Source: Oidiodendron maius Zn
Lineage: Eukaryota; Ascomycota; Leotiomycetes; Myxotrichaceae
Assembly: GCA_000827325.1 (NCBI GenBank)
Contig: KN832885.1
Coordinates: 434,001 to 498,000, forward strand
DNA: 64,000 nucleotides
Direction of reading: 5' to 3'
The notes beneath the pieces are model-generated. The model was given only the letters and a program-made list of their open reading frames with translations, ran no database searches and was not told the DNA's origin. Positions 55,800 to 64,000 of this stretch are shown piece after piece (the first letter of the stretch is position 1; every line of letters begins with the position of its first letter). The position numbers and the translations under genes are program-made.

Positions 55800-56293
55800 A
55801 TGAAGCTTACTCTTCTTGCTACTGTTACTATAACCTTTTTATCTAGCGCCTTAGCTGTGAAGATGGAAGGCGTAAGTTAAAGTCTACTCTCTATCACGAA
55901 AGCAATTACTAACATACGCTGTCTCTATCTAGAGGTGCGACCACGCGACAAATAAGTGCGAGTTTGATAACGCACTTATTGGTCAATATCCATGGATAAC
56001 CATGCCATGTGCAGAGGGTACACAGGCAAGTTATATATTCCTACCCCTATCTCTGCTTTGTTTATATATCTTTTGGTATACGAAAACATGGCCCCTATAT
56101 ACCAAAGTGCAATTTTGTAACAGATTTGGATCTTATTAGTGCTCGGAGAATACGACTACCGCTTCTTGTTATGCCTGGAACCCTAGGCAACTTAGGGCTC
56201 AGTGTGCCTAGAAATAATGAGAGGCCAAGGGTCATAGATAGTAAACAAGTGGCTAGATATGGTGGAGAAGTCTCTGTTGGCGTTTTGTTTTGA
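55800..56293 (+). CDS. candidate small secreted cysteine-rich protein
   Basis: Exon 1 (55800-55871) encodes a signal peptide, MKLTLLATVTITFLSSALA, then VKMEG. A 61-nt intron (GTAAGT ... CTAG) leads to exon 2 (55933-56025): RCDHATNKCEFDNALIGQYP and WITMPCAEGTQ, with three cysteines. Exon 2 is followed by GCAAGT, a GC-type donor; a possible acceptor is CCAAAG before TGC near 56107, or GTAACAG near 56122, continuing in the frame CNFVTDLDLISARRIRLP to a stop at 56293. The 3' structure is therefore uncertain. Size, signal peptide and cysteines are as in fungal effector-like or antimicrobial-like secreted proteins; no family recognised. Confidence 0.55.
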
Positions 56294-56801
56294 CTTTAGG
56301 TTTGGGAAAAAGGTTGTATTTTGTTAGTATTGCTTGGTGTTTTGGGAGAAAACTTAGTATTGTGCCATTGCAATACAATAGAATTTATTTTTGTTTATAC
56401 GGTCCATATCTCTTGTTATTGCTATATGACCGTACTTATAATTAAGATTTGGGATTTCGACTAGGCTGCTCCCGTATTCGCGGCTCCTCTATTAGTTGCT
56501 ATGGTCGTACTGTATTGTGCTTGTAGCCCGTTGAAGTGCTCTGTTCAGTGTATCTTATGTGAGAAACTCGGTACAGCTTGAATTATTTAGCGCTCTACGA
56601 TGGCCAATTGCTGATGACGTTGTGGACCACGGAGTAGCCTGTGCGTAATCCTTCCCTACATGGAAGAAATCCTTATTATTGAAGATGGCTGAACTTCCGT
56701 ACAGTGTGGGGCGTATCTCAAAAACCGTGCGGCACATGCGGCACATGTGGAACTAGTCTCCAGAACCTTCAACTCCAAAGTGTTGCTTTCTGCTTCATCT
56801 T
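56294..56801. other. intergenic region, nothing recognised
   Basis: AT-rich stretch upstream of the P450. No gene supported. Confidence 0.4.
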
Positions 56802-58548
56802 ATGTACCTTCACGCGAAAATCATCATGACCATCCTGCAGATTGTAGAGACAGCTGCTGCTGCGTCGTTGCTATTGACAGTTGCTGAAGCAGTCCGTCGA
56901 CTATACTTCCATCCAATCGCGCATATACCGGGACCAAGGCTCGCAGCTCTTACCTGGTGGTATGAGTTCTATTTTGACGTCATAAAACCAGGTCAATATG
57001 TCTTTAAAATCCAAGAACTTCACAAGAAATACGGTGGGTATCCGATGGCCCCTTTCCGTGTGTCCGACATCGCGGTTGCACGGCGTTCCTAACCTCCTAT
57101 TAGGCCCAATAATCCGGGTCACTCCAGACGAGATTCACATTAACGATGTCGGTTTCTTGGACACTGTATACGCGCCATCAATGGTCCGGAGAGACAAGTA
57201 TGCATATCAGCTAAGGGCTCTCCGTGTTCCGGGAAGTGTTACTGCCGCAACTGATTTCGATGCCCATAAGAAAAGACGCGAACCTCTCAGCCCTTTCTTT
57301 AGCAAGCGGAACGTCGTACACCTTGAGCCGATGGTCAATCAGAAGGTCAGGCAATTGTGCCAGTTAATTTCAAAACATGCGGTAAATGAGACTCCAGTAA
57401 ATCTTTCTGACGTATTGTTCGCATTTTCCAACGAGTACGTGCTCAATGACAATGCTTAACTAGAAATATTAATTTCATGCAGTGTCGCCTCTAACTTTGT
57501 CTTTGCCCATCAATCGGATGTTCTAGCCGACGAAGAAAGATCCGCAACCCTCCGCCAGCACAGCAACGAGCTTCTGCTAGGAATTAATATTAACAAACAC
57601 TTTCCTTGGATTCCTGACTTCCTCGAATCCCTTCCCCTCTTTATCAGCAAACCCATGATGCCACCTGGGCTGATTGATCTGCTGGAACTGTTTGTCGTGA
57701 GTATCTTACTATTCCCTAACTAACGCTGCTTTTCTGACAACATCCAGAAAGCTCGTTCTGAACTGATGGAAGTCCTCAAAGCTAAAGCATCAGGAAAATC
57801 AAGCGACATGCCCCTTGGCCCAACTGGAAAAGAGTCAGTATTCCGGACTATTCTCGACAATCCCTCTCTGCCACCATTCGAAAAGTCGGTGCTGCGTCTT
57901 GAACAAGAAGGTGCACTTCTCGTTCTTGCCGGAACCGAATCTCCAGCAAAATCCCTCAGTATAATCTTTTGCCACCTTCTCTTGAATCCATCAATCTTCA
58001 GCAAACTTCGCGCTGAACTAAATACTGTTCCTGAAACTGCTACTTGGGTAGAACTCGAACAGCTTCCGTATCTATCAGCCGTTCTCGAGGAGGGCAATCG
58101 CCTCTCGTTTGGAGTCACAGCTCGAATGGCCCGTATTGCACATGAAACTCTTACTTATACCCCATCCTCTCACGCTGTTCCCCAGTCAAGTACCGGGAAA
58201 TCCTATGCTATTCCTCCAGGCACGCCGGTAAGTATCACCAGTCTGAGCGCGCACACCGCGGAAACGGTCTTCCCAGACCCGTTCAAATTTAATCCAGAAC
58301 GCTGGCTTGGCAGCGAGGGTCGCGGGCTTCGGAAGTACCAGATGGCGTTTGGAAAGGGTGGACGGAAGTGCCTCGGTTTTGAATTAGCACGCGCAGAGCT
58401 TTATCTCGCCGCTGCAGCGCTTGTGAGATCATTTGACATGACCTTATGGGAAACGGACGAGAGTGATGTAGCCTTCGTGCATGATTATCAAATCTCGATG
58501 CCAAACTTTAGTTCTAAGGGTGTGAGAATTATGGTGAAGAAGCTTTAA
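56802..58548 (+). CDS. cytochrome P450 monooxygenase
   Basis: Four exons, 56802-57033, 57104-57434, 57483-57696 and 57748-58548, encode 525 residues with matching phases; Met9 (56826) is an alternative start. The N-terminal anchor leads to IAHIPGPRLAALTWWYEFYF and GPIIRVTPDEIHIND. ExxR is EGNR (374-377), FNPERW precedes the haem loop, and FGKGGRKCLG gives Cys467 as ligand. The I-helix reads LAGTESPAKS (about 319-328): the usual Asp is Glu and the conserved Thr is replaced, which may change oxygen activation. The protein parallels the P450 at 38.8 kb in sequence order and in the placement of its GPIxRxxPDEIH junction, so the two share ancestry, probably in the trichodiene-oxygenase-like group. 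Substrate unknown. Confidence 0.9.
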
Positions 58549-58751
58549 GATTTAAGCAGGTTACGGTAAACAATATTGTCGAAATACTAGAGGTATATAT
58601 GGATTTAGACATAACGAAAAGAAGTTGGCAATTTCTCCTTATGAAGAAGTGAATTCTTCCTAGGAAAATTTCTTGCAAGGGCAACTACAAAATGCCCTAA
58701 TATGCGATTCATTACCATTGATCGGCTTTTCTTAGCAGAAGGTCAATATTA

Positions 58752-59975
58752 TCAGAAAATATAGTTATCTTCTCTCTCAGTCCTCAGTTCGTCCCAGACC
58801 GCCTGAATATCCGCAACTATTTTGTTTGGTAGAGGTCCATTCGAAATGCTCTTAATGTTACTGCTCAATGCGTCAGCCTAGACATACAGGTTCTCTATTG
58901 GCGTAATAATCTGTCACTCACGTCATGACTTGTGATTTCCGGCTCGCTCCTAATATAATCCCATCTCCCTCCTGCAGGGCTGAATGATACATCACCCATC
59001 TCAGCGCTGCTTCTATAGGTGTGATGCCCAACTCGTCGGCACTAGTGGCAAGCTTGCGCTGAGCATTATGAAGGGGTTCATGATCGTACACCCTGTGAAA
59101 ATATTGGCTCATATAGCCGTCGCCTCCGAATCTTGTGCCTTCTTTAGAACCCGATGTAACGGAACCCGATAGGAAGCCAGCGGCCAAAGAGCTGTGTGAA
59201 TTTTAGCGAATCTGGTGGCTTGGAAGATAGAAATACGGTATACCCGTAAGCGCTAAATGCAATACCGTGTTTTCTGAGAATAGGGAAAATATGCTTTTCT
59301 GCTCCACGGTTAATCATAGAGTAATTGCCTTGGTACACTGAGGGTTTAATATAGTCATGCTCGTCGCATACGGCTAGATATGCAGCAAGAATTTCGGGTT
59401 TGAAGTTTGAAATCCCCAGCTAAGTAGTGGTTCACGTCAGTTTATATCGAAACTTCGATAAATGTGTGTCACACCATGGAAAATTTGCCTCTTCTGTGCA
59501 GCGCATCTAGGGCCGCAGCCTGTTCTGCCAACGGTGTCTGCGGGTCATGACGGTGGATGTGGAGAATGTTGATCTGCAGTTAAAACTGTTAGTGCAAACC
59601 CTCAGTTGTGTAGGATTGTAAATTTATCCAACTAGCTCAATGTAAATTCCGGGCTACCTTGTCTGTGCGAAGCCTGTGTAAACTTGCTGACACGCTCTCC
59701 TCGATTTTCTCGCGAGTCATTTCTCCACTTGGGTCTGGAGCTGTAGCCAAAATTTTAGTGTCAAGTGTAAAGCCTTGCTGTGCAGCGTTGACCTCTCCCA
59801 ACAGCTCCTCCGAACGGCCGTGTTTTGTGGGCGGATAACGCGCCGCAGTGTCGAGACGCATGATATGGTGCGTACGGAGAAGGTCAAGGACAGACTGGAC
59901 ATCTTGCGGCTCGCGAAAGGCATCGCCAAAAGATGCAGTCCCGAATATGAGCTGCGGGTATGAAGTAGAAGACAT
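58752..59975 (-). CDS. aldo/keto reductase (AKR7/aflatoxin-aldehyde-reductase-like)
   Basis: Exons 59975-59658, 59573-59475, 59419-59244, 59191-58930 and 58877-58752 give about 326 residues. Start MSSTSYPQLIFGTASFGDAF. Tetrad residues are visible: Asp and Tyr in RLDTAARYPP, Lys in LDTKILATA, His in LHIHRHD. The C-terminal part has EKHIFPILRKHGIAFSAYG, GFLSGSVTSG and GIILGASRKSQ, as in the family. The first three introns join in clean phases. The last is unclear: the strong donor GTGAGT (58921) leaves phase 2 against a phase-0 acceptor (58878), while the weak GTCATG donor (58929) keeps frame to ADALSSNIKSISNGPLPNKI. NADPH-dependent reduction of an aldehyde or ketone is expected. Confidence 0.87.
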
Positions 59976-60588
59976 TTTGGTATGTTTGAAGAGTTTATTA
60001 ACTGTTAGTGTGTGGAAGAAGCTGATTTTGTAACTGGTGGAGCGATAAAAAAATGTGTTCAAGAGAGACAAGACTTCGAAGTGACATCGTATTCTTCTTA
60101 TAATCAAATTGACCCCGGCGCGGTCTCAGAAAGCCCCACTCGCCGGAATACGAAGGTCACAGGTTTCGTACATGGCGACGAGTAGGAGTTACAGCAGTCT
60201 TTCGTTACAACAGACAACATAGAGCAAACCATATCTCCGGAGACTCGGAGTTACCGGGTTGGCTGTTGTGGTTTGCAACTAATGCATGTACGGAGGTAAG
60301 CTCGGGAAGATGGAACAGCCGCTTGGTAATGGGAGGAGTTTTAGGACTATCTTGCACCCTGCTGTGCCACTCGCTCCTATCTTTTACGTCTCGTAAGCAA
60401 CTTTTTATCTTTGCACTCACGGGAGGATCGGCAAAGTCTGTACGGAAGATAACATTGCCCACGCACGCTATTTTTTGGGGATGCTAGAGTACATTGTTTC
60501 TGTTCTAAGTTAAATTTTGTCGAGCGCTAAGTAAACACGTTCGCTTTTGACTTAGAACTTATATACTATAGCTCGCATAACTACTGTG
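59976..60588. other. intergenic region, nothing recognised
   Basis: Promoter side of the aldo/keto reductase and 3' side of the lyase gene. No supported gene. Confidence 0.4.
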
Positions 60589-62442
60589 CTAATTCCATTC
60601 CAGCTTCAGGGCATCCCAGATGATTCCTCTCCAGCGATGGTTTTGAGTCAGTGTCCTAAAATTTGTAAGTATTGATCAGCAAAGCAAGCTAGGTTATGAA
60701 AGATTCAAGCTGATGAGGACAACATACAAATCTAGCCTATTTGGTTTGTCCAGGAGGAACATTTCGCTCGAAATTGTGAATCTACTAGCATAATAGCCCC
60801 CAGAAGTAGTTGCACTGCGATAGAGTGCTCCGTCTGTGGCGACCTCACTGACAATTTGCCCTACAAGAAACTCGTTCATGCTGACGTTTAAACCTGTCGG
60901 AATCACCTCGGGCAAATTGTATGAGTCCGCTCCAAGGCCGTATCCATTTTGGCTTGTATATCCAGCAAACGAAATGGTAAGAGTTGCGTTGCGATTTGAA
61001 TACTTTGCTCTGTCAAATATAACGGTCCAGTTTCCCTGCGCGCTTTGGGCAAAACACCAATCCGAAGCCTTGTTGACCCCAATGGAATATACGAGGTTGG
61101 CAGGACAGAGATCGCTCAGACCATGTTGCATTGGGTCTCCACCATGCCTGAATCCTAACGTTTTTTTGTCAAAGTCTCCAATTTGCCACTCGATTTCCCG
61201 CGATGGAATCGGCCACTCAATCGTGCCGAGATTGACATGCTCCTTCTGGGCAAATGAGACCATTGTTCCGTTGAAAATATTATCCACATCACTCAGTTTT
61301 CCACCATTTGCCCAGGCCAATAACTTATATCCTTTCTGACCTCGTACATCCTGGAATGTAAAAGAGCCACCATCGTCGGCGTATGTAGTGTACTGGTAAT
61401 GGGTTCCTTGGTTGTTCGTTTCCCAACCGTTCTCATCGCCGAGAAATACTGCTGCGCCAGATGCCGGGCGGCCATCACTAAGAACCAATGTACCGCTTAC
61501 CTTTCCCCTATTCTGATAGTCGGCATCTTTAAGCCACGAGTAAGGCCAAGCTGCTTCTTCCTGCTTCATTCTCTTTGCAGCGTCCTTCAAATTTCCGTTA
61601 TTAACGTATAGAAGCCAGGGTCCCCACATTTTGCCTGGAGGTATATTGTTGCTGAATTCCGAGTTATAATGACTGCCTAATGGAGTATCAGTGTCCTACA
61701 CAGCTCATGATATAAGTATAGTCGCACCGTGGTACATATGTAGCAGAACTGCATCATCCGTGGAACTCTCACGATGCAACATTAACTCCTGCTTCAAATG
61801 GTCGCCAATATAATAATCCTTGCTCGGCGCAATAACAAATGCTCCGACATTGTTGCCGTATAATCCGTGGAAATCCAAATCTCGTACGAAGCAGGAAAAG
61901 TCGTATTTTGTAACATACGTCCCGTTGCGTCTTTGCCAAGTCTCGTCCTCAACTTTATACCCTGTTTCGATGTCTACAATGGATGGCAGTGGCGCATTTT
62001 TTATGTTCGTCCGGCCCCAGGTAAACTGCAACGGGTCAAATCGATATAAACTACGAACCTCTCCCTGACTGCCAAGATTGTTGTTTATCACATACTGATA
62101 GTGTCCGGCAAGGCCACTAAACAATACGTAATGAACCGTCGCAAGGTAGGAGTCAAAGGCAACGTGGATCATGTCTTTTGTTTGCTCTACAACTGTAGGC
62201 CCAGTAGTGAAATTAAACGTCGTTTTGCCGCCAGTATCGGAATATCCCCCTGTAGCATTCCGTACTAATTCACGTCCTTTCCAGACCATGGAGTAGGCAT
62301 ATCCTTTAGAGTTGATGGTCATAGCAAATGAGTCTCCATTTGACAGATGCCAAGTTGTTGGGTTTATTGTTGTCACTAAAGGTGGATTGGTTGCTACTAC
62401 AAGGGGTATGAAGCTTAACCCTAGGAGCAAAAACCTTCGCAT
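60589..62442 (-). CDS. rhamnogalacturonan lyase, polysaccharide lyase family 4
   Basis: Three exons, 62442-61728, 61676-60728 and 60655-60589, encode 576 residues, close to RglB-type enzymes. A signal peptide (MRRFLLLGLSFIPLVVA) precedes the catalytic beta-sandwich (WHLSNGDSFAMTINSKGYAY, WGRTNIKNAPLP). The middle has GKMWGPWLLYVNNG, followed by a fibronectin-III-like module (GKVSGTLVLSDGRPASGAAV, GYKLLAWANGG) and a C-terminal carbohydrate-binding-like module ending RGIIWDALKLEWN. The first intron (61727-61677) was placed at CATTAG|GCAGTC, which keeps frame; the last exon was recovered because it supplies the expected C-terminus. The enzyme is secreted and cleaves the rhamnose-galacturonate backbone of pectin by beta-elimination. 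Met 12 bp upstream (62454) is an alternative start. Confidence 0.92.
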
Positions 62443-63340
62443 AGTGGACCACATAATTATGATGTCTAAGTCGATAACTCTAATATCTGAGAAGTGAGTG
62501 GGCTTGCTTGTGAGTAATTTTGAAATCTCTCTTAGTTGTACATATATATTATAGAAGATGAGTTTCGATCCGAGCCTGTCGCTTTCGCGAGCATTTGTCC
62601 CGAGTGAGAGCATTTCCATCTCGGATCGCTGCATCCAGCGCAACAGATCAATCACTAACAACTTTGATGATCATCACGCTGACTTGTATAGCGCTAGCTT
62701 GAGAGAGCCATTCCATCTTCAGGCTTCAAAGTAAAGGGTGGATCGGTGACGAGCCAACTGTAGCCGATCACAAAACTTTTAGTATTGTCTTCATTTCAGT
62801 TATTCACATCTCCACCTTGAGACCTAGAAAAAGATCAGAATACAACATGTCTGACTCGTAACACTGCGAGTAACCTACAGGGAGACCTGTTTTGCGGGGT
62901 TCGTGCTTTCCCCTGGAATTCCACCACTTAGATGTAATGAGTTTGTCTTGGCGTTTAAACTCGATGTTGCTGACAGCCGCAGATCTTACAATAGCATCTT
63001 GATAGAACTGTAAACTGAGATAATTAAATTACCGATGAGACGTATAACTGCCTAGTTATATGACTTGCACTGGCTCAGGGAGAGAAATGGGCAGAAATAT
63101 TAGCGCAGACCTAAATTTGAGATGGATTCTAAGGCTAATACTTGAATACTTTGTAAGCGCATGAATAACTAGTTAGTCGGTCTTCATTTGACACGCTAAA
63201 CTAGAGGCGGTTCAATTACTTGCATTGGGGCTAATACAGGTACAGTATCAGGCCCTGAGCCGAACTTAACACTACGACAATGTCTCAGAATATCTGGTTC
63301 GTCATTCCAATTTAAATAGATAGCCTAGCAAAATATCGAC
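62443..63340. other. intergenic region, nothing recognised
   Basis: About 0.9 kb. An upstream in-frame extension of the lyase to 62661 has no signal-peptide character and is taken as 5' UTR. Nothing else is supported. Confidence 0.4.
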
Positions 63341-64000
63341 TTAGAACACGTATCTGAAGTTAGGATTCTCTTTATCAGTTAAATCCTCAAAGGCATGCAC
63401 GTATTGCCGATCATTGGCCTCTTGGATACCGGCCTGTACAAGCGCTTCTCTTTTACTGTTCTCATGACGCAAATACCATCGAAGGTATAGAATGACAACA
63501 ACGAGGAGACTGTAGCAAACCAGATGAACTGCAAACGCAATGAAATAGCGTGGGGCATTCCAAGTCAAGAAAACCTGGGGACCTATATCATATGAGTAAA
63601 GTGGTATGGTGGTTTAGACATGTTCGACTAACCGATTGCATTGCCTACAGCCCATGCAACAAAATTTGTGGCAACGACGGTCGACTTTTTCGTCTGCCCG
63701 GCAATATTGCGAGATATCATCGAGAGTGACAATGTTTGTGCGGACCAGAATGACAAAGTAATATAGTAGCTGATCAGAAGCCCGACCTGAGTGGCCTTGT
63801 CATGATTTACAACAGTCATAAGCACAATTGTGCCAATGAATGACCTGTTGCATGAATTAGGTTTGAATAGTCGGCAGAGCTTATGCAACTTACGGTATGA
63901 CGAATGCTAGCATAACAAGCAAGTTTTGATGATATTTCTTGACGAGCCATACTGAGCTGAGAAGTACTATGATGATGTAGAAGCCTAGAACCATGGCCAG
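63341..64000 (-). CDS. MFS transporter, allantoate-permease family (C-terminal part, cut by window edge)
   Basis: The 3' end of a gene whose start lies beyond 64000. Visible exons: 64000-63894, 63844-63633 and 63582-63341, separated by 49- and 50-nt introns. The first shows a helix and loop (MVLGFYIIIVLLSSVWLVKK). The second carries SFIGTIVLMTVVNH, helices and the signature SRNIAGQTKKSTVVATNFVAW. The third has GPQVFLTWNAPRYFIAFAVH, a last helix and the typical cytosolic end DLTDKENPNFRYVF. These are hallmarks of the fungal Dal5-like anion:cation symporter family, which imports allantoate, ureidosuccinate, vitamins or similar organic anions; the substrate cannot be told. Confidence 0.92.

Noticed and set aside
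38840-58548. A secondary-metabolite gene cluster.
   Set aside because: P450s and reductases are present, but there is no intact PKS, NRPS, terpene cyclase or pathway regulator, and many unrelated genes intervene.
59637-60107. Start of the aldo/keto reductase at 60107.
   Set aside because: The extra 44 residues are unlike the family; MSSTSYPQLIFGTASFG at 59975 is the normal beginning.

Overview
The window looks like a gene-rich piece of a filamentous ascomycete (Pezizomycotina) genome. Genes sit on both strands and carry short introns, mostly 44-110 nt, with GTAAGT/GTATGT-like donors and CTRAY-like branch points. Two genes hold fungal HET domains, one of them a HET-NACHT-WD40 NOD-like receptor. 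Cytochromes P450, a laccase, a secreted lipase, a rhamnogalacturonan lyase and an allantoate-permease-type transporter are typical of an accessory or subtelomere-like region. I cannot fix genus or species from the sequence.

Left part (1-13.7 kb): a minus-strand secreted repeat-protein gene runs off the left edge through a chain of microexons of only 3-9 nt, the most unusual structure in the window. It is followed by a secretory lipase, a DEDDh-exonuclease-like protein, an EXPERA/EBP membrane protein, a four-exon SUR7/PalI-like membrane protein, a carboxylesterase gene broken by a frameshift, and a complete P450.

Middle (14-35 kb): a decayed nuclease-like gene, an isochorismatase-like hydrolase, the large NLR (23551-19456, minus), a roughly 4.6 kb stretch of AT-rich and CT-rich DNA without a clear gene, a five-exon laccase, an F-box-like protein, and a Tc1/mariner-like transposon inserted next to the relic of an NRPS-like adenylating enzyme.

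Right part (36-64 kb): a long low-complexity hypothetical protein, a P450 with a broken splice phase, a HET-domain protein, a tandem repeat and a 36-bp terminal-inverted-repeat element in AT-rich DNA, a small membrane protein, an AidB-like acyl-CoA dehydrogenase, a GFA-family protein, a short-chain dehydrogenase, a candidate small secreted cysteine-rich protein, a second P450 of the same type, an aldo/keto reductase, a family-4 rhamnogalacturonan lyase and the C-terminal end of an MFS transporter cut by the right edge.

Taken together the genes point to extracellular degradation (lipase, laccase, pectin-backbone lyase), nutrient uptake, oxidative chemistry, and non-self recognition (NLR, HET). 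No backbone synthase (PKS, NRPS, terpene cyclase) is intact, so the scattered P450s and reductases do not make a recognisable biosynthetic cluster; the only backbone-like gene is the NRPS-like relic. All splice models were built by eye from the sequence.
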